A stretch of DNA of 18,250 nucleotides from an uncultured Oscillospiraceae bacterium (GCA_900547275.1 URGA01000038.1:1-18250), one strand, 5' to 3'. Counted from the first letter of the stretch, positions 6,579 through 14,401 are shown. Numbers and translations: made by a program. The notes: generated by a model from the letters alone, not told the origin.

Positions 6579-7893
6579 CGTTACACCATTTATCATAAAA
6601 AGCAGGGTCCTTTCTCTTAATTTCATTCATTATCAAATCTTTAAATTCTTTCTGGCGTTCTTCCTTCTTGGGGTAAGCGCTCAGGTCGATTTCAGGTTTG
6701 TAATCTTCTTTTTCGCTCTTGTCGGAAGCAATAAGATCTGCCGCGCGCTTTGCGAAAACAAGGCTTTCCAGCAGGCTGTTGCTTGCAAGTCTGTTCTTTC
6801 CGTGAACACCGTTGCACGCCGTTTCGCCGACTGCGTAAAGATGCTTCATGGAAGTGCTTCCATTGATATCTGTCTTAACGCCGCCCATCATGTAATGCTG
6901 AGCAGGAGTTACGGGCACCATATCCTTCGTCATATCGTAGCCCTCTTCCTTGCAGGCTTCAAAAATGTTCGGGAAACGCTTCTCCGCTTCCTCGCTTGTC
7001 ATAGTGGGCAGGGTAAGATAAACGTGGTCGGTATGGAATTTTTTCATCTCTTTTACGATGGCGTTTGTAACAACGTCTCTTGGCTGAAGTTCGTCTGTAA
7101 AGCGTTCGCCGTTTTCGTTAAGCAGAATTGCGCCCTCGCCTCTTACAGATTCGCTTATCAGGAAGCGTCTGCCGCTTTTCTTGCTGTAAAGAGTTGTGGG
7201 ATGTATCTGGATGTAACTCATGTCCTGCAGTTCAACGTTGTGTTTGATAGCAAGAGCAAAGCTGTCGCCCGTAATGTGGGGGAAGTTGGTGGAACTTTTG
7301 AAAAGACCGCCGATTCCGCCTGTTGCAAGTATAATGTCTTTTGCGATTATGGAACCCATTTCTCCGAATTCGTCCTCGCAGATTATTCCGTAGCAGGTGT
7401 TGTCCTTCTCAATAAGGTCAATCATCGTAGTTCTTGTAACGAAAGTAATATTTTCGCGCTTTTTCGCAATCGAAAGCAGAGTTGCGGTGATTTCCTTACC
7501 TGTTTCGTCTTTGTGGTGAAGTATTCTGTTGCGGCGGTGAGCGCCTTCGCGGGTGTAGTCGAATTCGCCGTCGTCGTCCATATCGAAGCTAACACCGAGT
7601 TTTATCAGCGTTCCGATTACCTCAGGTGAACTTTCAATCATAACGCGGACAGACTCAGGGTTGTTTTCGTAATGACCGGCTTTCATCGTATCTTCAAAAT
7701 AGCATTTAAAGTCGTTTACGTTTTTAAGTACGCATACGCCGCCCTGGGCAAGATAAGAGTCGCACTCTTTGAGGTCCTCTTTCGTAATAACAAGCACGTC
7801 TTTGTCGGACGGCAGACAAAGCGCGGCAAAAAGGCCGGCAACGCCGCTTCCGACAATAACGATATCAGTTTTAATGAATTCTTTGTTTTTCAT
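6562..7893 (-). CDS. nadB: L-aspartate oxidase
   Basis: NadB is the FAD enzyme that oxidises L-aspartate to iminoaspartate, passed on to NadA. In an anaerobe the electron acceptor is probably fumarate rather than oxygen (family knowledge). The 443-residue protein begins with the dinucleotide fold VIVGSGVAGLFAAL and has the conserved LAQGGV, HRRNRILHHKDETG, IHPTTLY, SVRGEGAIL, YMMGGVKTD and NRLASNSLLES blocks. It is shorter than the E. coli protein of about 540 residues, with little or no C-terminal helical domain, as in other short Clostridia-type forms. The start ATG is three bases downstream of the nadA stop, so the genes form one operon. Confidence 0.95.
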   Translation of the reverse strand: MKNKEFIKTDIVIVGSGVAGLFAALCLPSDKDVLVITKEDLKECDSYLAQGGVCVLKNVNDFKCYFEDTMKAGHYENNPESVRVMIESSPEVIGTLIKLGVSFDMDDDGEFDYTREGAHRRNRILHHKDETGKEITATLLSIAKKRENITFVTRTTMIDLIEKDNTCYGIICEDEFGEMGSIIAKDIILATGGIGGLFKSSTNFPHITGDSFALAIKHNVELQDMSYIQIHPTTLYSKKSGRRFLISESVRGEGAILLNENGERFTDELQPRDVVTNAIVKEMKKFHTDHVYLTLPTMTSEEAEKRFPNIFEACKEEGYDMTKDMVPVTPAQHYMMGGVKTDINGSTSMKHLYAVGETACNGVHGKNRLASNSLLESLVFAKRAADLIASDKSEKEDYKPEIDLSAYPKKEERQKEFKDLIMNEIKRKDPAFYDKWCNDENMR

Positions 7894-7896
7894 AAA

Positions 7897-8802
7897 TTAC
7901 TTTGCCAACTCCAACATTTTTTCAAGAGGAATTAGGGCTTTCTCCCTTTTCTCTTCATCGATTTCAACAGCGTTAAGATTGTCTTTCAGGCAGTCGTAAA
8001 CTTTCTGCAGTGTTATTTTTTTCATATCTGCGCAAACCGGAACAGGCTCCGGGAAAACAAAAGAAGCGTCAGGATATCTGTTTTTGAGTTCCCAAAGCAC
8101 TCCGTTTTCTGTTACGATAATATATTCTCCGGCGGGATCTTCGGCAACACGGTTGATAATTCCGCTTGTTGAGCCGATATAATCAGCCAGTTCCAAAACA
8201 TCTTTGGGACATTCGGGGTGCATAAGCACTGCCGCCTTAGGATGCATATCTTTCATTGCCTTCACGGCGGACGATGTAATATCGTTGTGAATGGGGCACC
8301 AGCCTTCGTTCAGAATTACGTTTTTATCACTGTGTTCAGCAACGTAACCGCCGAGATTTTTGTCGGGTATGAAAAATATATTTTTATTAGGCAGTGCCTG
8401 AACGATTTTAAGGGCGTTGGCGCTTGTAACGCAAACGTCCGAAACTGTTTTAAGCTCAGCGGAGGAGTTAATGTAGCATACAACTGCAAGGTCGTCGTAC
8501 TTCTCTCTCATTTCGCGAACCTGCTGAACAGTCGCCATGTGCGCCATGGGACAGTCAGCGCTGGCGTCAGGCATGAGAACTGTTTTTTGAGGGTTGAGAA
8601 TTTTTGCGCTTTCGCCCATAAATTCAACTCCGCAGAAAACAAGAATGTCAGCGTCTGTACTTTTTGCTACCTTGGCAAGATAAAATGAGTCACCGACATA
8701 ATCGGCAATGCTCTGCACTTCGCCGTCAGCGTAATAATGCGCCAGAATAACGGCGTTTTTCTCTTTTTTAAGCGCCTGAACGGCCGATTTTAAATCTTCC
8801 AT
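7897..8802 (-). CDS. nadA: Quinolinate synthase NadA
   Basis: NadA is a [4Fe-4S] enzyme that condenses iminoaspartate with dihydroxyacetone phosphate to form quinolinate. The 301-residue protein is of the short archaeal/Thermotoga-like length. Three cysteines at the expected spacing are likely cluster ligands: Cys84 in DCPMAHM, Cys169 in GWCPIHND and Cys257 in VPVCADM. The AHYY motif near residue 21 and HPECP at 195-199 are also conserved. I chose the ATG at 8802 because AGAGG (8816-8812) is nine bases upstream; the ATG at 8811 directly abuts that site and is too close. It is first in nadABC and preceded by a strong promoter carrying an inverted repeat. Confidence 0.94.
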   Translation of the reverse strand: MEDLKSAVQALKKEKNAVILAHYYADGEVQSIADYVGDSFYLAKVAKSTDADILVFCGVEFMGESAKILNPQKTVLMPDASADCPMAHMATVQQVREMREKYDDLAVVCYINSSAELKTVSDVCVTSANALKIVQALPNKNIFFIPDKNLGGYVAEHSDKNVILNEGWCPIHNDITSSAVKAMKDMHPKAAVLMHPECPKDVLELADYIGSTSGIINRVAEDPAGEYIIVTENGVLWELKNRYPDASFVFPEPVPVCADMKKITLQKVYDCLKDNLNAVEIDEEKREKALIPLEKMLELAK

Positions 8803-8847
8803 TTTTTGCATCCTCTGCTGTTCGTTATTTTTGATTATACTTATTCC

Positions 8848-8876
8848 ACTATATATCCAAACACACTGTTTGTCAA
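8848..8876 (-). promoter_or_regulatory. Promoter of nadABC
   Basis: On the minus strand TTGACA (8876-8871), a 17-base spacer and TATAGT (8853-8848) form a near-consensus SigA promoter, about 45 bases before the nadA start. A TATAAT at 8839-8834 is an alternative -10 but has a poor -35. Confidence 0.7.
8858..8872 (-). promoter_or_regulatory. Candidate operator in the nadABC promoter
   Basis: CAAACA, three bases, TGTTTG: a perfect six-base inverted repeat lying in the promoter spacer and overlapping the -35 element by two bases. Binding here would block RNA polymerase, as expected for an NAD- or niacin-responsive repressor. NiaR (YrxA) is the usual one in Firmicutes, but I cannot confirm that the site matches its motif and no repressor gene is in the window. 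Confidence 0.5.
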
Positions 8877-8982
8877 GATTGAAGTTGATAATCTGTTATG
8901 TTAAAATAAATAAAAACAGTAATCTGTAAATATTTTGTTTCTTTTGAATAAAAATATTTCCGCTGTTATTTTTACTGTATAT

Positions 8983-9011
8983 TTTACATGGATTTAACAT
9001 ATTTCTAATGT
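8983..9011 (+). promoter_or_regulatory. Possible promoter of the HAD-transporter-phosphoesterase operon
   Basis: TTTACA (8983-8988), a 17-base spacer and TAATGT (9006-9011) is the best pair I can find upstream of 9057. The region from 8877 to 9056 is very AT-rich, so chance matches are likely. Confidence 0.35.
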
Positions 9012-9056
9012 GATTTTGACCTAATAGGTTTAGTATATCCTGCGAATGGAGACGAC

Positions 9057-9623
9057 ATGAACGTATATGATTTTGACAACACCATTTATGACGGTGAAAC
9101 GCTAGTAGATTTTATCCTCTATTACGTCCGTACCGATCCGCATATCTGGAAATACGTGCCCAAACTGCTTTATATCGCTTTTAAGGACGCCTTCCATCTC
9201 TTCACGGTTGAGGACGCTGTTACGGCTTACGCTTCCTTTCTTGAAGGCTATTATGTCAACGCAGGCGATATTGAAGCTGACGTGGTGAAGTTTTGGGACA
9301 AAAACGAGAAAAAGATAAAACCTTTTTATCAGCAGATACGCAGGGATGACGATGTTATCGTCAGCGGTTCAACGGATTTCCTTCTTGATGAGATCATGAA
9401 GCGAATGGGTATCAAAAATTACGTTGGGTCTTCAATCGACAAGAAAACAGGGAAGTTTATCCGTTTGTGCTTTTTGGAAAACAAGGTGAAATTTTTCCGC
9501 GAGCTTTATCCTGACGCGCATATTGACAATTTCTATACAGACTCGATGAACGACCGAGCCATGATGGACATTGCCGACCATGTGTTTTTTGTAAAGGGCA
9601 ATCGGATTGAGCAAATCAAGTGA
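9057..9623 (+). CDS. HAD-superfamily subfamily IB phosphatase
   Basis: A cytoplasmic phosphatase of the haloacid dehalogenase superfamily, 188 residues. Motif I is YDFDNTIYDG with nucleophile Asp5 and general acid Asp7. Motif II is IVSGST, motif III contains the lysines of ENKVKFF, and motif IV is DSMND. The helical insert between motifs I and II (about residues 15-90) is the subfamily IB cap, as in SerB-like and PgpC-like enzymes. The substrate cannot be told from sequence; phosphoserine, a phospholipid head group or a sugar phosphate are all possible. The ATG at 9057 has GGAG five bases upstream. It is followed after 43 bases, without a terminator, by a sugar-type symporter, so the two may act on related compounds. 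Confidence 0.82.
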   Translation: MNVYDFDNTIYDGETLVDFILYYVRTDPHIWKYVPKLLYIAFKDAFHLFTVEDAVTAYASFLEGYYVNAGDIEADVVKFWDKNEKKIKPFYQQIRRDDDVIVSGSTDFLLDEIMKRMGIKNYVGSSIDKKTGKFIRLCFLENKVKFFRELYPDAHIDNFYTDSMNDRAMMDIADHVFFVKGNRIEQIK

Positions 9624-9666
9624 ATCTTTTCTGAATTAAAACTTTTACCCGGGAGGATTGAGAGAA

Positions 9667-11328
9667 ATGGGTATGGTCAAACGTTTTCTTGACAGAAAAA
9701 TTGTCACAAAGGATGTAGGAGAAGAGACCTATATCACCTGGCGTGAAGCCATTTCGTACGCTATGGGCCGTGGCGCCCAGGGTATGAGCACCTCTATGAC
9801 GGCTTCAAAATACGTCAACTTCTTTATTACCGACGTTCTTCACATTAAAGCAAGCCACGCGTCAAATATCCGTTTGTACTGCGGTATTTTCGACGCTATC
9901 AACGACCCGCTTATGGGCGTGCTTGTTGATAAGACGAGAACGAAATACGGTAAAATGAGACCGTATATCAAATATGCGCCTTATTTTGTATCGCTGTTTA
10001 TGCTGCTTTTCTTTATCGGCAACGACAGCCTGTCTTACGGTGCGAAAATCGCGTTAACTGTTTTCGCTTTCGTAGGTCTTGACGTTACATACACCGCTTT
10101 TGACGTTCCTATGGGAGCGCTGGCATTCAGCATGACGCCCAACGGAACAGAGCGAACGAAACTTTACGGAATAGCCTCCATCGGCCGAATGATTCTCGGT
10201 GCGATTCCCGCAGGTCTGGTAGCATTTGCCGCTTGGCTTCCTTATTTCAACCAGAACCTGGACAAGGCTTATCTCGTAGCCGCTGTATTTTCAGCGTTTT
10301 TCATTATTGTATTCACCCGCTTTACGTTCAGAAACACCACGGAACGTCTTGAGCACCACGAGGAGACGCCAAGCGTTAAAGAATGCCTGCATCTTCTCGT
10401 TACCAACCGTCCGCTGTTGATGCTGTTTCTCGGCAACATCTTCTTTGTAATCATCAAGGTTTCAGAGCAGGCTTCATTCTACTTTGCTTATGACGCTCTC
10501 TTCAACCCGAAATATAACGGTTTCCTTGACGTTGCAAAGGCTCCCGGTTCTGTTCTTGCCAGCATTTTTGTTCCGCTTATTGTTGAAAGACTGGGCAGAA
10601 AGGCTGACTCAAAGAAGTTCTATCAGGTTTGCTGTATTCTTGGTATCGTTCTCAACGGACTTTTCGCAATTACAACTTACAACGGTATTATGAACAAGGG
10701 TGTCGGCCAGTCCGTATCTCTTTTCACCGGTATTCTTGTTATTTTCTTCTCTGCAATAGTAACATTCCCGCTGGAATTCAAGAACCTTATGCAGAAGGAA
10801 ATGGAAGCTGAAACCGTTGACTATGTTGAGTGGAAAACAGGCCAACGTGTTGAAGGTACAATGCTTTCAATCATGAGCTTTACAGGTAAACTTGAGGGTA
10901 CTCTCTCATCATTTATCTGCCTTCAGGTTCTTTCACGCACAGGCTATGTTGAGCATACAACAGACGTTTCTACAATTCAGAACCATTCAACTCTGCTTGG
11001 CCTCTTCCTTATGACAACAGTATTCCCGATTATCGGTTATGCTCTTATGCTTATCCCGATGCACTTCTATAACATCACCGGCGACAGCCACAGAAAGATG
11101 ATCAAAGACATCATGGCTCCCCCCCGTGCCGGCGGGGACGCCGCTGGTTCTGCCAGGCTCGCCGCAGTGCAGCCGGCGAAGCTGCTGCTGAAGCTTTTGA
11201 AGAAGCTGAGGAACTTGAAGAGAGCAAGGAAGCAGAGGCTGAAAACGCTGTTGAAAACGAAACTGAAGAAAAATCAGAAGAACAAGAAGACAAAGACACT
11301 GTCAAAAAGGCATGATTTTATAATATGA
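9667..11328 (+). CDS. GPH-family sugar:cation symporter (MelB-like MFS), frameshifted tail
   Basis: An inner-membrane transporter of the glycoside-pentoside-hexuronide:cation symporter family. The hallmark loop NDPLMGVLVDKTRT...GKMRPYI is at about residues 79-103, and AFDVPMGALAFSMT follows. About twelve hydrophobic segments fill the first 470 residues. The substrate is unknown. I chose the ATG at 9667 (GGAGG at 9652-9656); a TTG at 9658 is too close to that site. After residue 485 or so the as-read frame turns into a Lys/Arg/Leu-rich tail with AGG and TTG codons unlike the rest. In the -1 frame from about 11178 the same DNA encodes a Glu/Ala-rich acidic tail in normal codons, ending with TGA at 11313-11315. 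An indel between 11119 and 11178, or a sequencing error, is the likely cause. The core transporter is intact. Confidence 0.85.
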   Translation: MGMVKRFLDRKIVTKDVGEETYITWREAISYAMGRGAQGMSTSMTASKYVNFFITDVLHIKASHASNIRLYCGIFDAINDPLMGVLVDKTRTKYGKMRPYIKYAPYFVSLFMLLFFIGNDSLSYGAKIALTVFAFVGLDVTYTAFDVPMGALAFSMTPNGTERTKLYGIASIGRMILGAIPAGLVAFAAWLPYFNQNLDKAYLVAAVFSAFFIIVFTRFTFRNTTERLEHHEETPSVKECLHLLVTNRPLLMLFLGNIFFVIIKVSEQASFYFAYDALFNPKYNGFLDVAKAPGSVLASIFVPLIVERLGRKADSKKFYQVCCILGIVLNGLFAITTYNGIMNKGVGQSVSLFTGILVIFFSAIVTFPLEFKNLMQKEMEAETVDYVEWKTGQRVEGTMLSIMSFTGKLEGTLSSFICLQVLSRTGYVEHTTDVSTIQNHSTLLGLFLMTTVFPIIGYALMLIPMHFYNITGDSHRKMIKDIMAPPRAGGDAAGSARLAAVQPAKLLLKLLKKLRNLKRARKQRLKTLLKTKLKKNQKNKKTKTLSKRHDFII

Positions 11329-12692
11329 AACTCACGTTTATAGCTGATCTGCATTATTATTCCCCAACGCTGGGCACCGCCGGAAGCGCTTATGAAATGC
11401 GTTCCGGTTCTGACCAGAAGTGCCTGGCGGAAACAGGGGCGATAATTGACGCGGCGTTTGAAAAAATCGCAAATTCCGATACGGATGCTGTTATGATTGC
11501 CGGCGACGTTACAAACGACGGAGAAACGGCATCTCATAATGAACTGCGGGAAAAGCTTTACCGACTTAAGGAGAAAAAGCCGGTTTACCTTGTTACCGCA
11601 ACTCACGACTGGTGCTGTGACGGCAATCCGCGGAGATTCAGCGGAGCGGAAGTTTCAAACAATGTTGAAACTTTGCCGCCTCAAAAACTCAGTGAGTTTT
11701 ATTTTGACTTTGGTCTTAGTCAGGCTATTGCAAAATATGAAACGCATCTGGGTATTTTTTCTTACGTTGTTCAGCTTTCGGAAAATGTGAGACTGCTGGC
11801 TCTTTGTGACGACCAGAACGGAAAAGGCAGAGCAGGTTATACAGAGGAACATTTTCAGTGGATAGAACGCCAAATTAAACTTGCCGCTGATGATAATTGC
11901 CTTATGATAGGGATGCAGCACCATTTGCTGATCCCGCATATAAATTCTCTTCTTACCGGCGGCTGCTGCGTCGGCGACAGGGAAGAGATGGCGGCGCGCC
12001 TTGCAGACGCAGGGCTAAAGTACATGTTTGTCGGCCACAGTCATATTCAAAGGACTGATGAGTTTAAATCACCGTCAGGCAACGTTCTTACCGAAGTAAA
12101 TATCGGCTCTTTGTGCGGCTATCCGGCTCCGATAGTTGAGGTTACCGTTCAGGACGATATGCGGCTCAAGGTTGACGTTGAGCATCTCAAAACGTTTGAG
12201 TGGCAGGGCCACAGTGTAAACGCTGAAAATTATCTTAAGCGCCACGCCTGCCGAATGATTGAACGAGTGCTGGAATGCGGCAGTGCGGACGATTTTGAAG
12301 CGCGTATGACGGCCTTGCAGGCTGACGGAAGGAAATTAAGACCGCTTTATCCCCTTATAAAGCCCGTTATGAATATTATCAAAGACGGCTCGGTAGAAGA
12401 GCTTTATAAAAAAATGAGACTTCTCGGGTTGGCGCATTTTCTTGACAAAGGCGCTGTAAAAGCCTGCCGTGGATACAGGGTGCTTGATATTATAGAGGAT
12501 GTTATGCTTGGTGCCCTGGACGGCTCGGCGACGAAATATTCCCGCAGTTCTGATTTTTACCGCCTGGTTATGTCTTTCGTTTCAATTCCTTCAAAAATTT
12601 TAAAAAACAATTTCGACATGAAAAAATTGATTTTCGCCGTGGATGAAATTCTCACCGGCGGAAGAATTGATAATCAGCACGCTGTGCTGTAA
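11325..12692 (+). CDS. Calcineurin-like metallophosphoesterase
   Basis: A 455-residue two-metal phosphoesterase without an evident signal peptide. Motif I is ADLHYY (Asp8, His10), motif II is AGDVTNDGE (Gly60, Asp61), motif III reads TATHDW (His94, Asp95) where GNHD is usual, then MQHH and VGHSHIQ supply the late histidines. So the metal-bridging Asn of motif III is replaced by Thr93, while the catalytic His is kept. Residues after about 290 form an extra helical C-terminal region beyond the catalytic fold, with no family I recognise. It could hydrolyse phosphodiesters such as cAMP or glycerophosphodiesters; the substrate is open. The ATG overlaps the as-read symporter stop by four bases and has only a poor ribosome binding site, suggesting coupled translation. 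A terminator follows. Confidence 0.85.
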   Translation: MKLTFIADLHYYSPTLGTAGSAYEMRSGSDQKCLAETGAIIDAAFEKIANSDTDAVMIAGDVTNDGETASHNELREKLYRLKEKKPVYLVTATHDWCCDGNPRRFSGAEVSNNVETLPPQKLSEFYFDFGLSQAIAKYETHLGIFSYVVQLSENVRLLALCDDQNGKGRAGYTEEHFQWIERQIKLAADDNCLMIGMQHHLLIPHINSLLTGGCCVGDREEMAARLADAGLKYMFVGHSHIQRTDEFKSPSGNVLTEVNIGSLCGYPAPIVEVTVQDDMRLKVDVEHLKTFEWQGHSVNAENYLKRHACRMIERVLECGSADDFEARMTALQADGRKLRPLYPLIKPVMNIIKDGSVEELYKKMRLLGLAHFLDKGAVKACRGYRVLDIIEDVMLGALDGSATKYSRSSDFYRLVMSFVSIPSKILKNNFDMKKLIFAVDEILTGGRIDNQHAVL

Positions 12693-12708
12693 CTGAATAA
12701 CAGGTATT

Positions 12709-12749
12709 TTCGCAGGAGAGTTTAATTTTGCTCTCCTGCGAAGTTTTTT
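12709..12749 (+). terminator. Intrinsic terminator after the phosphoesterase gene
   Basis: A 12-bp perfect stem, TTCGCAGGAGAG with CTCTCCTGCGAA, encloses a ten-base loop and is followed by G and six Ts. It closes the HAD-symporter-phosphoesterase operon. Confidence 0.93.
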
Positions 12750-12798
12750 AAAATCCCTAATTTATATAATAATATATATTGACATTCTTAACGGTTTG

Positions 12799-12815
12799 TG
12801 TTACCCTTTTGTTAC
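12799..12815 (+). promoter_or_regulatory. Candidate WalR (YycF) binding site
   Basis: TGTTAC, five bases, TGTTAC is an exact direct repeat with the spacing and sequence of the published WalR consensus (TGTWAH-N5-TGTWAH). WalR controls cell-wall genes in Firmicutes, and walJ, a gene that in Bacillus lies in the walRK operon, is two genes downstream. A PhoB/PhoP-type regulator could use a similar 11-base-phased repeat. Confidence 0.4.
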
Positions 12816-12847
12816 CGTTTGGAAATACAACATTTCGTTGAATTACG

Positions 12848-12910
12848 GTGCAATTTGACAGGTCAACAAGATATTGTGCTTGAAAATATAAAAGATTACA
12901 GATATTGCAC
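12848..12910. repeat. ATATTGCAC-like motif copies upstream of murA
   Basis: GTGCAATTT at 12848-12856 and ATATTGCAC at 12902-12910 form an inverted pair with one mismatch, with a diverged copy ATATTGTGC at 12871-12879 between them. An exact inverted pair of the same motif occurs at 16791-16828. Confidence 0.4.
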
Positions 12911-12972
12911 ATTTTAAAAAGTTACATTTTGGAAAAAATGCACCTTTTTATATTCCTATTATATACGGATTT

Positions 12973-12981
12973 TGCTATAAT
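12973..12981 (+). promoter_or_regulatory. Extended -10 promoter of murA
   Basis: TGCTATAAT combines a perfect -10 hexamer (12976-12981) with an upstream TG. The -35 region is poor, as is usual for extended -10 promoters. The start would fall near 12988, about 77 bases before murA. Confidence 0.55.
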
Positions 12982-13064
12982 ATCTGCTGAGTATTGGAAT
13001 ACATATTTTGTGTGCGCTTTGTAAACATTAAAGTTGGAAGAAAAATTAAAGAGGTGGATACCTT

Positions 13065-14354
13065 TTGGATAATTTTGTCATCAGGGGAGGTCACGAGCTC
13101 TTCGGTGAAGTTAATATCAGCGGTGCAAAAAACGCCGCAGTTGCAATAATTCCGGGAGCGCTCCTTGCAGACGATGTTGTAAGGATTGAAAACATTCCCA
13201 ATATCAGCGATGTCAGTATGATAATTAAAATTCTGGACCGTATGGGCGCCGGAATTAAAATGATAAATAAAAATACTATTGAAATTGATTCAAGGCCTGT
13301 TCAGTTCCAGAGCGTTCCCTATGAACTGGCCTCTTGTTTCCGCGCCAGTTACTATCTTATCGGCGCTATGCTGGGTCGTTTTAAGCAGGCTGAGGTTGCA
13401 ATGCCCGGCGGCTGCAATTTCGGTGTAAGACCGATTGACCAGCATATCAAAGGTTTTGAACTGCTTGGCGCTCAGGTGGATGTTAAAAACGGAATGGTCT
13501 GCGCCAGCGCAGACAAACTTGTGGGCGCGTCTATTTACATGGACGTTGTTTCGGTAGGCGCTACAATAAACGTTATGCTCGCGGCTGTTCTTGCCCGCGG
13601 ACTTACAATTATTGAGAATGCCGCCAAAGAGCCCCATATCGTAGATTTGGCAAACTTTCTCAACTCAATGGGCGCCGATGTCAGAGGCGCAGGTACAGAC
13701 GTTATTAAAATCAGAGGCGTTGAGAAGCTTCACGGCTGCTCATACTCAATCATACCGGACCAGATCGAAGCCGGAACATATATGGTTGCGGCGGCGGCTT
13801 GCGGCGGCGACGTGCTTGTTAAAAACGTTATTCCGAAGCATCTTGAATCTATCAGCGCAAAGCTTGAAGAGGCGGGAGCAGAGATTATAGAATATGACGA
13901 CGCTGTTCGTATTACCCGCTTTAAGCCGCTTACAAAGTGCAATGTTAAAACTATGCCTCATCCCGGCTTCCCCACGGATATGCAGCCCCAGATGGCAGTT
14001 CTTCTTTCTGTTGCATCAGGTACAAGTATCCTCAGCGAAAGCGTATGGGACAACCGTTTCCAGTATGTCGGCCAGCTTACCAGAATGGGCGCCAATATTC
14101 AGGTTGACGGCAAGGTTGCGGTAATAGAGGGCGTTCATCAGCTTACCGGCGTTACTGTAAAGGCGCTTGACCTCAGAGCGGGCGCGGCAATGGTTATTGC
14201 CGGAATGCTTGCAACCGGTGAAACAACTGTTGAAAACGTTCAGTATATCGACAGAGGTTACGAAGATATCGTTGAAAAACTTACTGAACTGGGAGCAGAT
14301 ATACGCCGAGTTACAGTGGACGATGAAAAGGACATTGAAGTTCACGCAGGATAA
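13065..14354 (+). CDS. murA: UDP-N-acetylglucosamine 1-carboxyvinyltransferase MurA
   Basis: MurA transfers enolpyruvate from PEP to UDP-GlcNAc, the first committed step of peptidoglycan precursor synthesis in the cytoplasm. The 429-residue protein has the expected two-domain length. Lys22 and Asn23 lie in ISGAKNAAV, and the active-site loop MPGGCNFGVRP carries Cys117, the residue that fosfomycin alkylates; its presence predicts a fosfomycin-sensitive enzyme as far as the target goes. Motifs PGFPTDMQPQ and DLRAGAAMVIAGM are also canonical. The start is TTG at 13065 with an excellent GAGGTGG site at 13051-13057; an ATG start would remove the conserved N-terminus. Firmicutes often have two murA paralogues, and I cannot tell which this is. 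walJ and rlmH follow on the same strand. Confidence 0.96.
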   Translation: MDNFVIRGGHELFGEVNISGAKNAAVAIIPGALLADDVVRIENIPNISDVSMIIKILDRMGAGIKMINKNTIEIDSRPVQFQSVPYELASCFRASYYLIGAMLGRFKQAEVAMPGGCNFGVRPIDQHIKGFELLGAQVDVKNGMVCASADKLVGASIYMDVVSVGATINVMLAAVLARGLTIIENAAKEPHIVDLANFLNSMGADVRGAGTDVIKIRGVEKLHGCSYSIIPDQIEAGTYMVAAAACGGDVLVKNVIPKHLESISAKLEEAGAEIIEYDDAVRITRFKPLTKCNVKTMPHPGFPTDMQPQMAVLLSVASGTSILSESVWDNRFQYVGQLTRMGANIQVDGKVAVIEGVHQLTGVTVKALDLRAGAAMVIAGMLATGETTVENVQYIDRGYEDIVEKLTELGADIRRVTVDDEKDIEVHAG

Positions 14355-14362
14355 TAATTTCA

Positions 14363-14382
14363 GGGGCGGAGATTTCCGCCCC
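14363..14382 (+). terminator. GC-rich hairpin between murA and walJ
   Basis: GGGGCGGA pairs with TCCGCCCC around a four-base loop, but only a mixed GTTCTTTAT follows. It may be a leaky terminator or an RNA-stability element that lowers walJ-rlmH expression relative to murA. Confidence 0.5.
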
Positions 14383-14401
14383 GTTCTTTATAGGAGAGAA
14401 T

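Larger units (their letters stand above)
12750..13064 (+). promoter_or_regulatory. AT-rich regulatory region upstream of murA
   Basis: These 315 bases hold no credible gene on either strand. They contain a possible early promoter (TTGACA at 12779-12784, 17 bases, TACCCT at 12802-12807), a WalR-type direct repeat (12799-12815), a TTGAC/GTCAA palindrome (12855-12866), several copies of an ATATTGCAC-like motif, and an extended -10 element at 12973-12981. The amount of structure suggests control by more than one input. Confidence 0.5.

Noticed and set aside
6802..7629. Long plus-strand frame opposite nadB
   Set aside because: nadB is unmistakable on the minus strand, and the opposite translation is rich in Cys and Phe runs with no recognisable domain.
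8834..8839. TATAAT as the nadABC -10 element
   Set aside because: A perfect hexamer, but at 17-18 bases upstream there is no acceptable -35, while the TTGACA-17-TATAGT pair is much better overall.
11118..11124. Programmed -1 frameshift at the C tract of the symporter gene
   Set aside because: The heptamer is T CCC CCC, so the P-site codon would mispair after slippage, and the as-read residues from 11126 to 11177 look more natural than those of the -1 frame there. An indel nearer 11175 fits better.
12855..12866. TTGAC/GTCAA palindrome as an operator upstream of murA
   Set aside because: Ten paired bases in an AT-rich region are easily found by chance, and it has no fixed relation to either promoter candidate; recorded only as part of the regulatory region.
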